The notes under the pieces were generated by a model. It was given only the letters and a program-made list of their open reading frames with translations. It ran no database searches and was not told the DNA's origin. From Evansella sp. LMS18 (GTDB lineage: Bacteria; Bacillota; Bacilli; Bacillales; Salisediminibacteriaceae): a stretch of DNA of 64,000 nt. This document shows positions 16,717 to 25,994 of the stretch, piece after piece (the stretch's first letter is position 1; every line of letters starts with the position of its first letter). Location: the NCBI RefSeq assembly GCF_024362785.1, contig NZ_CP093301.1, positions 1,860,001 through 1,924,000 on the forward strand, given 5' to 3'. The translations under genes were made by a program, and so were the position numbers.

Positions 16717-17631
16717 ATGGATGAATCACTTGATACTCTTATAACTAACACAACTCTGGCTAATTTTCTTGTGGCTCTGACGGGCTTATTAATTATTACG
16801 ATAATCATCCGGCTTATCAGAAGGAGCATCCACCGTTACATAAAAGACCAGGATAACTGGTACAGAGCAAGAAAGGCAGTTAATATACTGGGGTACATTA
16901 CAGCAGTGATTTTTTTAGCTGTCCTTTACAGTGATATGATTGGGGGCATTACAGTAGTTCTTGGAATGGCGAGCGCAGGAATTGCTTTTTCCCTGAGGGA
17001 AGTAATTATCAGTATTGCAGGCTGGCTTACTATTTTAGCAGGGGGAATGTTTAAAAGCGGCGACCGTGTCGAACTGGGTGGAGTTACAGGTGATGTCATT
17101 GATCTTGGCATTTTAAGGACGACAATTATGGAAACTGGCCAGTGGGTAGACGGCGATTTATATAACGGAAGGATTGTGAAGGTAGCAAACAGCTTCGTTT
17201 TTCAGCAGCCTGTTTATAATTATTCTACCGATTTCCCGTTTTTGTGGGACGAAATTAAAATCCCCGTAAAGTTTGGAAGTGATTATACACTGGCCCGTGA
17301 GATTATAAATCGGGCAGCGAATAATACAGTAGGCAGGTATGCAGAAGAAACCCAGCAGCACTGGGACACCATGGTGAGAAAGTTCAGGATCGAAAATGCG
17401 ACTACCAAACCTATGGTAACTCTGGCAGTATCTGACAACTGGGCTGAATTCACCTTACGGTACGTCGTTGAATATAAATTCAGAAGGATTATTAAAGACC
17501 AGCTTTTCACAGAAATACTACAGGATATTGAAACCCATTCAGACAAAGTTAATCTTGCATCTGCCACGTTTGAGGTAGTTGATGCCCCACCGGTTAAGGT
17601 TCACCTAAAAGACCATAAGGAAAAAAACTGA
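16717..17631 (+). CDS. MscS-family mechanosensitive channel
   Basis: 304 residues: three N-terminal helices (about 15-35, 55-72, 76-98), then the MscS pore helix and beta domain. The glycine/alanine-rich pore line appears as VVLGMASAGIAFSLREVI, followed by the hydrophilic FKSGDRVELGGVTGDVIDLG motif that defines the family. The C-terminal cage domain is somewhat longer than in small MscS proteins and includes IKIPVKFGSDYTLAREI. Its role is likely to be release of osmolytes on hypo-osmotic shock, valuable for a salt-adapted cell. GGGATGATTTT precedes the ATG; the Shine-Dalgarno is modest. It is a single gene with its own terminator. Confidence 0.88.
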   Translation: MDESLDTLITNTTLANFLVALTGLLIITIIIRLIRRSIHRYIKDQDNWYRARKAVNILGYITAVIFLAVLYSDMIGGITVVLGMASAGIAFSLREVIISIAGWLTILAGGMFKSGDRVELGGVTGDVIDLGILRTTIMETGQWVDGDLYNGRIVKVANSFVFQQPVYNYSTDFPFLWDEIKIPVKFGSDYTLAREIINRAANNTVGRYAEETQQHWDTMVRKFRIENATTKPMVTLAVSDNWAEFTLRYVVEYKFRRIIKDQLFTEILQDIETHSDKVNLASATFEVVDAPPVKVHLKDHKEKN

Positions 17632-17656
17632 GTTTACTTACGGACTCAGTTTTTTC
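17621..17656 (+). terminator. Terminator of the MscS-type gene
   Basis: AAAAACTGAGT pairs with ACTCAGTTTTT and overlaps the stop codon. Confidence 0.88.
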
Positions 17657-17687
17657 CCTTACACTACATTATTTTCCCCTGCTGTTA

Positions 17688-18443
17688 TTATCTAAATGAT
17701 GATAACGCCTGCAGCCCCGCTTCTGCGAGCACTCTCTGGCCTGCCAGGGTAGGATGAATGTCACCGGCTATCACATATTCAGCCTGGTTGTTGCCGAATG
17801 CTGTGAAAGCATCAACCACAGCCACATCTCCATACCTTCTATTTAGGGATAGCGCCTGGGCGTCCAGCATCGGATTAATTTCAGAAAGAACTAAGTTCCC
17901 TACACTATGAAGCGGATCGTATGTCTGGAACGGGTTGTAAATATTATAAAAAACTATAGGGGCACTGGTAAGGCTTCGCACTTTGCCGACTATTGCATCT
18001 AAATTGTCATATACATTAATGTTTTCAATTTGTTCCTTCAGATGATATAAGAATAACTCAGAATTGCCTCCGCTCAATTGCTGAGCCTTCGCCAATGCCT
18101 GCAGAAGGTCATTATTTCCAATACTCAGAGTAATATAATCCGCATGCCTTACAGCCTGCCGGAACTTCTGGTCTGTTTCCAGGGCAGTAAGCAGCTGATC
18201 GGTTCTCCACCCTGGTACCCCAAGATTTCTCACCCGCATATCTGCTTCCTTTCCTACTATGTAAGGATAGGCCTCCCGGTACGGAGCAGCATTGTTATTT
18301 TCCCCTAGATTATATCCAAATGGGATGGAGTCACCCAGTGCCACTAGTGAATTTTTTGCCTGATCACTCTTGGCAAAAGCATCTGTGGCGAAAAAGAGAG
18401 AGACAATTAACATTAAAATAAAAGTTTTAAATATACATCGCAT
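17688..18443 (-). CDS. Secreted SGNH/GDSL hydrolase
   Basis: 251 residues with a signal peptide (about 1-24, ending TDAFA). The four SGNH blocks are visible: ALGDSIPFGY (nucleophile Ser, block I), LGVPGWRTDQL (Gly, block II), LSIGNNDLL (Asn, block III) and GDIHPTLAGQ (Asp and His, block V). The enzyme should be an exported esterase or lipase; a role in trimming acyl groups from peptidoglycan or lipids is possible, but the substrate cannot be inferred. GGAGGAATAATC precedes the ATG. It is convergent with the MscS-type gene and a single transcription unit. Confidence 0.9.
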   Translation of the reverse strand: MRCIFKTFILMLIVSLFFATDAFAKSDQAKNSLVALGDSIPFGYNLGENNNAAPYREAYPYIVGKEADMRVRNLGVPGWRTDQLLTALETDQKFRQAVRHADYITLSIGNNDLLQALAKAQQLSGGNSELFLYHLKEQIENINVYDNLDAIVGKVRSLTSAPIVFYNIYNPFQTYDPLHSVGNLVLSEINPMLDAQALSLNRRYGDVAVVDAFTAFGNNQAEYVIAGDIHPTLAGQRVLAEAGLQALSSFR

Positions 18444-18560
18444 GATTATTCCTCCTCTGTTTTTTTAATTAATTCATTATAACGAAGAGGGTCTGAGAAG
18501 GCTGTCGAACACTGGGGACAAACCAATGATTTTAAATGAATGGTAAAAGACCCTTAATAA

Positions 18561-18593
18561 TAAATAACCGCCAGAGAGTATCTCCCTGACGGC
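18561..18593 (-). terminator. Terminator of the TolB-amidohydrolase gene
   Basis: Minus strand AGCCGTCAGGGAGA pairs with TCTCTGGCGGTT and continues into ATTTATTATT. Confidence 0.75.
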
Positions 18594-18601
18594 TGCTTAA
18601 T

Positions 18602-21016
18602 TTAAAATTCACTTCTTATTGTTTTCCCTGGTAAGATTCCATCCCGAATGCCTGACTGATCTTTAACAATTTTTCCATCAACAAGTACGTATTCTATCCC
18701 TTCTGAATAGCTGGCTACTTTTTCAGGAGTGGCTGTATCCCTTAGTTTTTCATAATCGATTACGTTAATGTCCGCATCCATACCTTCCTGCAGCCTGCCT
18801 TTATTTCTCAGATCTGGGGCCGCTTCCTGAAGTCTTTCTACTGGATTCACAGTCATCATTTGCAGCGCCTTCATGAAAGGAATTGTTTCTGTCTCTTTAA
18901 CATATTTACTGTATGTCCGGGCAAAAGTCCCTGAGCCTCGGGGATGATTATTAAAATCAGGAGGAACCATGATTGTATCACTGCCAATCATTGCATAGTC
19001 AGGCTTCATGGCAAGCTTTACATCTTCTTCTGGAATCCCGTATGCAATTAATAATGTGCGCTGGTTTCTGTACTGCGCGAAAGAATCTTCCGTCAGCCTT
19101 TCCGTTGAATTAGCAACCTGAAGATCCCCATAGTCGATTTGAAACCTCTCTTTAAACCCTTCATCAAACCTTGCTGTATTCGCCCATGTAGCCCAGTAAT
19201 CATAAGGGTACAGATCAATTGTTATATCCAGCCCTTCCGAACGCGCTTCGTCAATCATCTTTAATGACTCCGCCATTGAGAAGGTGCCCCCTGTACTGTT
19301 TATATGCTGGATTTGTACAGGAACCTGTAATTCCCGGGCATAACCGATAACTTCTTCAATTGCATCAAGATTCGTTTTTTCATCATACATCGTGGAATAA
19401 CGCACATGGAAGAAGGACACTAAATTATACTTTTTTCCCGCTTCCATAACAGCGAGTATTTCCTCCCCGGTCATACCAGGATAATACTCAGGGCTGAAGG
19501 AAATGCCGATTGCGCCTTCTTCAGCAGCCCTCTTCGTCATAGCCCTCATCTGGTCAATTTGTGCTTCCGATGCAGGATCGTATCTCCCAATATTGAGCCT
19601 TGTTCTCATATGCGAGTGCTGTATTGCCCCGCCAAAATGGTTAATCATCCCTCTTTTTTCAAGGTTATTAAACATGCTTTTAAATTCAATTCCTGCCCCG
19701 TGCATACCGAGGTGCGTAGTGACACCATCCATCACTTTAAAATGCTCTCCTGCGCCATTTGGGTTAAACGAAAGGATATCGATAAAACCAGGTGTTACAA
19801 GCTTCCCGTCTGCATTAATCGTTTCCTCGCCATTAATTTCTTCCTTAGTGATCACGGCGATAACTCCGTCTTTAATTCCAATATTATAGCCAAACTTATA
19901 TGTTTCCGACTCAGGATCGATGACCGTCCCATTAAGAATGACCGAGTCATAGAGTGTACCTGCGTAGCCCGTAACTGGTGTTTGTTTTTCACCCGATTCC
20001 TTTTTGTATGCTTTTGCAATGTCAACTTTATATATTTGATAATTGCCTTCTGCTTTACTGGAAAGAATCAACTCCCCACTGTCCAGCCATACTGGATTAG
20101 AACTCAGACCTTCCGATTTTGTAATCTGCCAGACTTCTGCAGATGAGAGATTATAAATATATATTGCCTTGCTTCCCTCTTTGTCTTTCTGTGTGTACGC
20201 TAACAAGTTCCCATCTTTCGACCATGCTGGTTCTCCCGTATCCTTCCCCTGTTCGGAAATAGTAATTTCAGCAGCAGCAGATGTATCAAATACCCGAAGA
20301 GAATGGGCCCCGCTCTCTTCATCAACTACAGTATAGGCAAACTTATTATTATCGAGAGAAACATCGATTTCAGTCATGTAGTCAATATCCGGAACAGGAC
20401 CATTCATTTGGAAAATATCCAGCGGGCCATCAAAAAGAAAGTTGTTCATCCGCAGCGTTGTCATTGAACTTTCACCAGGCAAAGGCTGAGTGTAAAAGAA
20501 TCGGTCTTTGTCATCAGCAAATACAGGACTGCTCCGTAACTCTCCTGAACCAAAACTGGCGATACTCTCTTTAGTATTTTGTTCCATACTGTATTTATCA
20601 ACATTCCATCTCTCATCAGAAAAATATGTTATTAAAAAATCGTCCGCAGAAGGAATCCAGGTAATATAACCATTTGCTCCTCCCTCACCAGAAAACTTAT
20701 CGACTAACTTAACATCCTGCAGGTTGTCAGCCAGATTTCCGTATCCTGCTTCTAAATTTTCCGTCTGTTCATTATAAAATAATAATGCGGCCTGATTACC
20801 CTTTATTGATATATCCACTAGCGGATTTTCGGAATATGCTAACACCTCTGCGTAAACCGGGTCTATTATCGGATCAAACCCCTTCTCGGCATACATTCCT
20901 GCTGCTGATTCTTCTGTAGCACCTGTATTTATCAGTAACCCTGCAATAACTGCTAATACTGCCAAAGGAACAAGGATAATGGCTGTATGTCTCAAATGAA
21001 ATTTTTCCGGAAGCAT
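18602..21016 (-). CDS. Membrane-anchored TolB-propeller / D-aminoacylase-like amidohydrolase fusion
   Basis: 804 residues: an N-terminal membrane helix (about 11-31); a beta-propeller region with TolB/PD40-type repeats (about 60-340; EPAWSKDGNLLAYTQ and NPVWLDSGELILSSK are typical); then an amidohydrolase-3 domain (about 360-804) like N-acyl-D-amino-acid deacylases. The fold motifs VTPGFIDI, YYPGMTGEEIL, FHVRYST, VQIQHIN, AMIGSD and VNPVERL are there. The canonical metal-binding HxH that should follow PGFID is missing (residues read LSFNPN), and the metal-ligand Cys of the GNCG loop is absent (GMHGAG). So the protein has altered metal chemistry, a different substrate, or is not an enzyme. It is read divergently from substrate-binding gene 3. 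The start at 21016 follows AGAAGGAGAAAAAA. Confidence 0.8.
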   Translation of the reverse strand: MLPEKFHLRHTAIILVPLAVLAVIAGLLINTGATEESAAGMYAEKGFDPIIDPVYAEVLAYSENPLVDISIKGNQAALLFYNEQTENLEAGYGNLADNLQDVKLVDKFSGEGGANGYITWIPSADDFLITYFSDERWNVDKYSMEQNTKESIASFGSGELRSSPVFADDKDRFFYTQPLPGESSMTTLRMNNFLFDGPLDIFQMNGPVPDIDYMTEIDVSLDNNKFAYTVVDEESGAHSLRVFDTSAAAEITISEQGKDTGEPAWSKDGNLLAYTQKDKEGSKAIYIYNLSSAEVWQITKSEGLSSNPVWLDSGELILSSKAEGNYQIYKVDIAKAYKKESGEKQTPVTGYAGTLYDSVILNGTVIDPESETYKFGYNIGIKDGVIAVITKEEINGEETINADGKLVTPGFIDILSFNPNGAGEHFKVMDGVTTHLGMHGAGIEFKSMFNNLEKRGMINHFGGAIQHSHMRTRLNIGRYDPASEAQIDQMRAMTKRAAEEGAIGISFSPEYYPGMTGEEILAVMEAGKKYNLVSFFHVRYSTMYDEKTNLDAIEEVIGYARELQVPVQIQHINSTGGTFSMAESLKMIDEARSEGLDITIDLYPYDYWATWANTARFDEGFKERFQIDYGDLQVANSTERLTEDSFAQYRNQRTLLIAYGIPEEDVKLAMKPDYAMIGSDTIMVPPDFNNHPRGSGTFARTYSKYVKETETIPFMKALQMMTVNPVERLQEAAPDLRNKGRLQEGMDADINVIDYEKLRDTATPEKVASYSEGIEYVLVDGKIVKDQSGIRDGILPGKTIRSEF

Positions 21017-21491
21017 TTTTTTCTCCTTCTATGAGATTTTACGATATTTTCCTACTAAATCCTTATTCCAGTATTATATATTTATTGGAGATTTATGTAT
21101 ATACGCCTGTTGGCCAGATCACCTGGCGATGGAAGACATTACCCTGCCAAAAAAGATATATTACGGAATTCTTCCATAAGTCCCCTTTTTTGTCACCTCC
21201 CTCACCTTCAAAAAAACCTAATATATTAGACTTCCCCTTCACTTCATAACTAGGTTCAGCATTTATCCTTTACAAATGTCCGAAAATAAATTAAATTCAT
21301 TAGAGACGGATTTTTTATTTTCAGTATTTTATAATCGCTTAATTTACAGAAGATTGTAAAATAGATTGCTTTCTATATAAAATACCTGGCAATGAAAACT
21401 TCCTGTACATAACAAGGGGACATTTTACCGCCGGTAATATCAGAAAATTCCCTACATTCAAGGAAAGAATACTAGTTTAGGAGGAATAAAA
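21017..21491. other. Divergent intergenic region
   Basis: 475 bases between the amidohydrolase and substrate-binding gene 3. Apart from the promoter at 21354-21381 I see no ORF with a ribosome binding site, repeat or RNA motif. Confidence 0.4.
21354..21381 (+). promoter_or_regulatory. Candidate promoter of substrate-binding gene 3
   Basis: TTGTAA at 21354-21359 and TATAAA at 21376-21381, 16 nt apart. The start codon is 110 nt further on, leaving a long leader without recognised structure. Confidence 0.45.
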
Positions 21492-23090
21492 ATGAAAAAG
21501 TTTAGTTTGAAGGCCGGTCTGCTGACACTTTCACTCTCTGCGTTGGTAGCAGGCTGTGCAAGTGAACCTGATGATCAGGTAACCAGCAATGCAAACAATA
21601 ATGCAGGAAACGGAGGAGCAGAAGGAGGCAACCTGATATTGAGTGTTCTATCGGACGCTCAGAACCTCGATCCTCATAACTCAAATGATGTTCCGTCCTG
21701 GAATGTTCAATATAATATTTATGAAACACTGGTTAAACACGATGAAAATATGGACCTCCAGCCAAACCTGGCTTCGTCCTGGGAACAAACAGACGACCTT
21801 ACCTGGGAATTTCACCTGCAGGAGGGCGTTCAGTTTCATGATGGCACAGAGTTCAACGCAGAGGTTGTAAAAGCAAACATTGACCGTGTTCTCGATGAGG
21901 AGATTGGTTCTCCAAATGCTTTTTTATTTGAGTCTATCGAGGAAGTCAATGTGGCTGATGAATATACCGTTGAAATTGTGACTGAATACCCTTATGCTGC
22001 CCTTCCCGCTCATTTAGCACACAACGGATCGTCTATGATCAGCCTCGATGTACTCGAAGCTGACTATGAAAGCTTTCAGGATGGCGGCCAGCCGGGGGAT
22101 TATATAAATGAAAACCCTGTTGGTACAGGTTATTTTACGTTTGAAGAGTGGAACTCCGGCGACAGCATCGTCTTGTCCCGTAACGATAATTACTGGGGAG
22201 AAAAAGCTAAAGTAGAACAAGTAACATTCTCCGTTGTTTCAGAGGATTTGACACGTGTTGGGGAACTTGAATCAGGAGCTGCACATATCATTTATCCTGT
22301 TTCACCAAGCGATGTGAGCCGTATAGAAGGTACAGAAGGAATAGGAATGCACCAGAGTGACAGCGTAAGTATTTCTTATATTGGATTTAATACAAAAAAA
22401 GCACCTTTTGATAATAAACTTGTCCGCCAGGCTATCAACAAAGCAGTAGATAAGGATGTTATCATGGATGGAATTCTGGAAGGTTTCGGTGTACAGGCAT
22501 TCGGCCCTCTGAGCGAGGCTGTATTTGGGCACAGTGATAATGTGGAACCACTGGAATATGACCCGGAAGCAGCAAAAGAACTCCTGGCAGAAGCGGGTTA
22601 TGAGAATGGCTTTGAGACTACTCTCTGGACGAATGACAACCGCGAAAGACAGGATATCGCAGAGTTGGTTCAGGCGCAGCTGGCTGAAATAAATATTGAT
22701 GTTGAAATTGAAGTCTTTGAATGGGGAGCGTATTTAGACAGAACAGCTGGAGGAGAACATGATATGTTTATGCTCGGCCTCTCTGCTGCTACTGCAGATG
22801 CGGATTATCCTATGTCCATGCTTTACCACTCCGACAATATTGGCGCACCAGGAAACCGTACACAGATGGATAATGAAGAACTCGACAGCTTAATTGAAGA
22901 GGCCCGAAGAGAAAGCGACGAGGATCAGCGGCTTGCTCTATATGAAGAAGCTATGGAGCTTTTAATCGAAGAATCTCCAATGCTTTATATTTACCACCAG
23001 GCGTATCTCACTGGTGTCAGCGACCAAATCAGCGGCTTTGACATGTATCCAAATGGACTTTATCAGTTACAAAATGTCACAATCAACTAA
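21492..23090 (+). CDS. Peptide/glutathione-type ABC substrate-binding lipoprotein 3
   Basis: 532 residues, third member of the set and the most diverged. The lipobox VAGC (Cys near 22) is followed by a shorter Asn-rich linker. It keeps the shared segments DPHNSNDVPSWN, DGTEFNAEVVKANIDRVLD, RERQDIAELVQAQLAEI and MFMLGLSAATADADYPMS. Strand is opposite to the other two and the amidohydrolase lies between, so it is not a simple tandem copy. AGGAGGAATAAAA precedes the ATG. It may serve the same remote ABC permease as the other two; peptide or D-amino-acid compounds would fit the amidohydrolase next door, but this is inference. Confidence 0.9.
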   Translation: MKKFSLKAGLLTLSLSALVAGCASEPDDQVTSNANNNAGNGGAEGGNLILSVLSDAQNLDPHNSNDVPSWNVQYNIYETLVKHDENMDLQPNLASSWEQTDDLTWEFHLQEGVQFHDGTEFNAEVVKANIDRVLDEEIGSPNAFLFESIEEVNVADEYTVEIVTEYPYAALPAHLAHNGSSMISLDVLEADYESFQDGGQPGDYINENPVGTGYFTFEEWNSGDSIVLSRNDNYWGEKAKVEQVTFSVVSEDLTRVGELESGAAHIIYPVSPSDVSRIEGTEGIGMHQSDSVSISYIGFNTKKAPFDNKLVRQAINKAVDKDVIMDGILEGFGVQAFGPLSEAVFGHSDNVEPLEYDPEAAKELLAEAGYENGFETTLWTNDNRERQDIAELVQAQLAEINIDVEIEVFEWGAYLDRTAGGEHDMFMLGLSAATADADYPMSMLYHSDNIGAPGNRTQMDNEELDSLIEEARRESDEDQRLALYEEAMELLIEESPMLYIYHQAYLTGVSDQISGFDMYPNGLYQLQNVTIN

Positions 23091-23096
23091 ATTAAA

Positions 23097-23134
23097 AGGG
23101 GTATGGAAAGGGAATCCTTCCATACCTCTTTTTT
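23097..23134 (+). terminator. Terminator of substrate-binding gene 3
   Basis: AGGGGTATGGAAAGG pairs with CCTTCCATACCTCT and is followed by TTTTTTT. Confidence 0.92.
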
Positions 23135-23146
23135 TCTCTTACTGCG

Positions 23147-23188
23147 GAAAAAGATAAAAGGGGAAGGGACACAGGTCCCTCCCCTTTC
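23147..23188 (-). terminator. Terminator of mqo
   Basis: Minus strand GGAAAGGGGAGGGACC pairs with GTCCCTTCCCCTTTT and continues into a T-rich tract. It faces the terminator of the convergent gene. Confidence 0.85.
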
Positions 23189-23209
23189 CATTAACAAGCC
23201 ATCTTGAGT

Positions 23210-24721
23210 TTAACTATAGACTCGTGCTCTTTCTTCCGTTTTCTTACTAAGGCCGAGCGTTTCCGCTGTGTCAGTACTAATTTTGTGGAAAAGCTCCGGA
23301 TTATCTGAAAGTGAAACACCATATGAAGGAATCATGTTTTTTATTTTCGGCTCCCACGCTTCCATTTGTTCCGGGAAACATCTTTCTAATACTTCCAGCA
23401 TTACGTGAACCGCAGTAGACGCTCCCGGGGAAGCCCCCAGTAATGCAGCTATGGATCCGTCAGCTGCACTGACCACTTCTGTACCAAATTGGAGTGTTCC
23501 CTTCCCGGCGTCAGTATCTTTGATAACCTGTACGCGCTGGCCTGCCACTACTATCTCCCAATCTTCGCTTTTAGCAGCAGGAATAAATTCACGCAGCTCT
23601 TCCATACGTTTTTCTTTCGATGCCATTACCTGCTGGATAAGGTATTTTGTCAGCGACATTTCCTTAACTCCGGCAGCAAGCATTGTAACTACGTTAGTTG
23701 GTTTTACAGAACCTATTAAATCCATATTCGAACCGGTCTTCAAGAATTTGGGCGAAAATCCGGCGAACGGACCAAACAGCAAAGATTTTTTATTGTCAAT
23801 ATATCTTGTATCGAGATGAGGAACAGACATAGGCGGAGCACCGACCTTAGCTTTTCCGTATACTTTTGCCTCGTGTTTTTCAACAACTTCCTGATTTTTG
23901 CAAGCCATAAACAAGCCGCTTACAGGGAAACCCCCAATATTTCTTGATTCAGGAATCCCAGTTTTCTGAAGCAGTGGGAGGCTTCCTCCACCTGCCCCTA
24001 TAAAGACGAACTTTGCCGTGTGGTTCTCCAGCTGATTTGTCTTCAGATTCCTGATTTTCAAATCCCACTCCCCGTCACTTGTCCGCTTAAAATCTTCTAC
24101 ACTATGTTCATAGTTCACCTCAACATTTTGCTTTTTCAGATGACCAAAAAGCATACGTGTTAAAGCGCCAAAGTTAACATCCGTTCCCGAGTCAATCTTC
24201 GTTGCAGCTATGTGCTCGTCCCTGGAACGGCCTTCCATAATAAGCGGTATCCATTCCTTCAGTTTTAATGGATCATCAGAAAACTCCATCCCCTCAAACA
24301 GCGGGTTTCCTGAAAGCGCTTTAAAACGTTTCTTCAAAAATGTTACGTTATCCTTTCCTTGTACAAAACTCATATGAGGTATCGACATAATAAAATCTTC
24401 CGGATTGCGAATCAGATTGCTGTCAACAAGATAAGACCAGAACTGCCTTGAAAGCTGGAATTGTTCATTCACTTTCACAGCCTTGGTAATATCTATTGAC
24501 CCGTCAGTTTTTTCAGGTGTATAGTTAAGCTCGCATAATGCAGCATGGCCCGTACCTGCATTATTCCATTCGTTAGAGCTTTCTTCCCCTGCGCTTTCGA
24601 GTTTCTCAAAAACTTTAATTTCCCATTCAGGTGCCAGCTCTTTCAGCAGCGCTCCCAAAGTCGCACTCATAACCCCGGCACCAATTAAGATAACGTCTGT
24701 TTTTTTCTGTGTGCTACTCAT
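23210..24721 (-). CDS. mqo: Malate:quinone oxidoreductase
   Basis: 503 residues. This peripheral membrane FAD enzyme oxidises malate to oxaloacetate and passes electrons to quinone, an irreversible alternative to malate dehydrogenase. The N-terminal FAD fold is clear ([18 protein letters not shown]), followed by [18 protein letters not shown], the family's hallmark, and the C-terminal [18 protein letters not shown]. The start at 24721 (MSSTQKK) is preferred over a longer frame because AAGGAAGGTTATA lies just before it and it begins at the usual family position. Upstream sequence contains a PerR/Fur-like palindrome, and the next gene to the right is ahpC. The long gene-free space between them suggests separate regulation. 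Confidence 0.95.
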   Translation of the reverse strand: MSSTQKKTDVILIGAGVMSATLGALLKELAPEWEIKVFEKLESAGEESSNEWNNAGTGHAALCELNYTPEKTDGSIDITKAVKVNEQFQLSRQFWSYLVDSNLIRNPEDFIMSIPHMSFVQGKDNVTFLKKRFKALSGNPLFEGMEFSDDPLKLKEWIPLIMEGRSRDEHIAATKIDSGTDVNFGALTRMLFGHLKKQNVEVNYEHSVEDFKRTSDGEWDLKIRNLKTNQLENHTAKFVFIGAGGGSLPLLQKTGIPESRNIGGFPVSGLFMACKNQEVVEKHEAKVYGKAKVGAPPMSVPHLDTRYIDNKKSLLFGPFAGFSPKFLKTGSNMDLIGSVKPTNVVTMLAAGVKEMSLTKYLIQQVMASKEKRMEELREFIPAAKSEDWEIVVAGQRVQVIKDTDAGKGTLQFGTEVVSAADGSIAALLGASPGASTAVHVMLEVLERCFPEQMEAWEPKIKNMIPSYGVSLSDNPELFHKISTDTAETLGLSKKTEERARVYS

Positions 24722-25313
24722 TATAACCTTCCTTATCCTAATATTTGAATAAAAGACAGGCACTCATGCTCAGAAGTCCAAAAAGCAGGCGCCACCCAGG
24801 AACATCTCTTTATCGTTTCTACTATAATTATATCATAATCTATTATAATTATTTTTATAGTGAAATATCTACTATTTATCTGATAATTATAAACTATTTA
24901 ACGCTCGTAAAAAAGAGAAAAGGCCCCGTCCTTCTTCATAACAGGAAATATCAGTATAATATTCCCGGCAATTCACAGAAATTTTTACTATACACCCAGA
25001 GTGAGTGGGTAATTATGTTGCACATGTTCTTACTTCATTAAAATGGTATCCTGTCTGCCCCCTCTTTCCCATCCATCAATATCTTGCAAGTCAGTTTTCT
25101 TGAATTATTTTGTATTTCCGCTATCATATTCAAATGAGAAAATTAATTAATTAATTGAGAAAACTGGTACTTAGAAGCCCTCCCAGCCAGAAAGGCTTTA
25201 TTATTCAAAACCAGTGCTGTACATCAGAATTGTCGTTTTTCTTCTGCAAAAACCCTGTGTTTTAACTCGGTTCAACAATATGTGATAATTTTAACTAAAG
25301 TAGCCCTGTTTAC
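24722..25313. other. Long divergent region between mqo and ahpC
   Basis: About 590 bases with no supported gene. It is very AT-rich near mqo, where several ATAATTAT-type words recur (24831-24895). Further right, CAGTTTTCTT near 25095 and AGAAAACTG near 25158 form a distant inverted repeat of 9 bp of unknown meaning. Confidence 0.4.
24843..24857. promoter_or_regulatory. PerR/Fur-like box upstream of mqo
   Basis: TTATAATTATTTTTA agrees with the PerR consensus TTATAATNATTATAA at all but two defined positions. It lies about 120 nt upstream of mqo. The surrounding DNA is so AT-rich that chance is a real alternative. Confidence 0.35.
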
Positions 25314-25341
25314 TTGACAAAAAATACACACTATATAATAA
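25314..25341 (+). promoter_or_regulatory. Promoter of ahpCF
   Basis: A perfect TTGACA at 25314-25319 and TAATAA at 25336-25341 (16-nt spacer) within a run of overlapping TATA-like hexamers, just upstream of the PerR-type box. Confidence 0.65.
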
Positions 25342-25352
25342 TAAATATCGAA

Positions 25353-25367
25353 TTATAATTATTACAA
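25353..25367 (+). promoter_or_regulatory. PerR-type operator of ahpCF
   Basis: TTATAATTATTACAA differs from the PerR consensus TTATAATNATTATAA at one position. It lies directly after the -10 region, where a bound repressor would block initiation or escape. ahp genes are classic PerR targets, so peroxide induction is expected. Confidence 0.75.
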
Positions 25368-25384
25368 CAAAACATTATTGTTGT
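25364..25384 (+). other. Leader hairpin of ahpC mRNA
   Basis: ACAACAA pairs with TTGTTGT around a 7-nt loop close to the likely transcription start. It partly overlaps the PerR box. It may protect the 5' end of the message or extend the operator. Confidence 0.35.
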
Positions 25385-25418
25385 ATTTTAAATAACACTA
25401 TTATCGGGAGGAATTTAC

Positions 25419-25982
25419 ATGTCTATTATCGGAACAGAAGTACAACCATTCACAGCACAAGCTTTTAAAAATGGTGAATTCATCGAGGTATCAGAAGAAA
25501 GCTTTAAAGGCCAGTGGAGCGTTCTTTGTTTCTACCCTGCAGACTTCACTTTTGTCTGCCCAACTGAGCTTGAAGACCTTCAAAATGAGTATGCTGCTTT
25601 GAAAGAACTTGGAGTGGAAGTATTCTCAGCTTCTACAGATACTCACTTCACTCATAAAGGCTGGCATGACAGCTCTGAAACAATCGGAAAAATCACTTAC
25701 GCTATGATCGGTGATCCATCTCAGACACTTTCCCGTAACTTTGATGTACTGAACGAAGAGTCCGGTCTTGCTGATCGCGGTACTTTCATCATCGATCCAG
25801 ACGGTGTAGTGCAAGCTGCGGAAATTAACGCTGAAGGCATCGGTCGTGATGCAAGTACTCTTGTAAATAAAATTAAAGCAGCACAATATGTAAGAAACAA
25901 CCCTGGTGAAGTTTGCCCGGCTAAATGGCAAGAGGGAGACGAAACACTTAAGCCTAGCCTGGACCTGGTAGGGAAAATCTAA
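25419..25982 (+). CDS. ahpC: Alkyl hydroperoxide reductase subunit C (peroxiredoxin)
   Basis: 187 residues, full-length typical 2-Cys peroxiredoxin. The peroxidatic Cys is in [13 protein letters not shown] (about residue 47) and the resolving Cys in [10 protein letters not shown] (about 166), with the C-terminal helix after it. The protein reduces H2O2 and organic peroxides and is re-reduced by AhpF, encoded 12 nt downstream. A strong GGGAGGAATTTAC site precedes the ATG. The operator and promoter upstream point to peroxide control through PerR. Codon use is that of a highly expressed gene (many preferred codons compared with neighbours). Confidence 0.97.
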   Translation: MSIIGTEVQPFTAQAFKNGEFIEVSEESFKGQWSVLCFYPADFTFVCPTELEDLQNEYAALKELGVEVFSASTDTHFTHKGWHDSSETIGKITYAMIGDPSQTLSRNFDVLNEESGLADRGTFIIDPDGVVQAAEINAEGIGRDASTLVNKIKAAQYVRNNPGEVCPAKWQEGDETLKPSLDLVGKI

Positions 25983-25994
25983 GGAGTGCTATAA

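Noticed and set aside
16926-17567. Three minus-strand ORFs opposite the MscS-type gene
   Set aside because: They lack ribosome binding sites and overlap a well-supported channel gene throughout.
24760-24860. T-box-like word GGGTGGCGCC in the mqo leader (minus strand)
   Set aside because: The antiterminator core TGGNACCGCG is not complete, there is no specifier stem and no terminator follows; mqo is also not an amino-acid gene.
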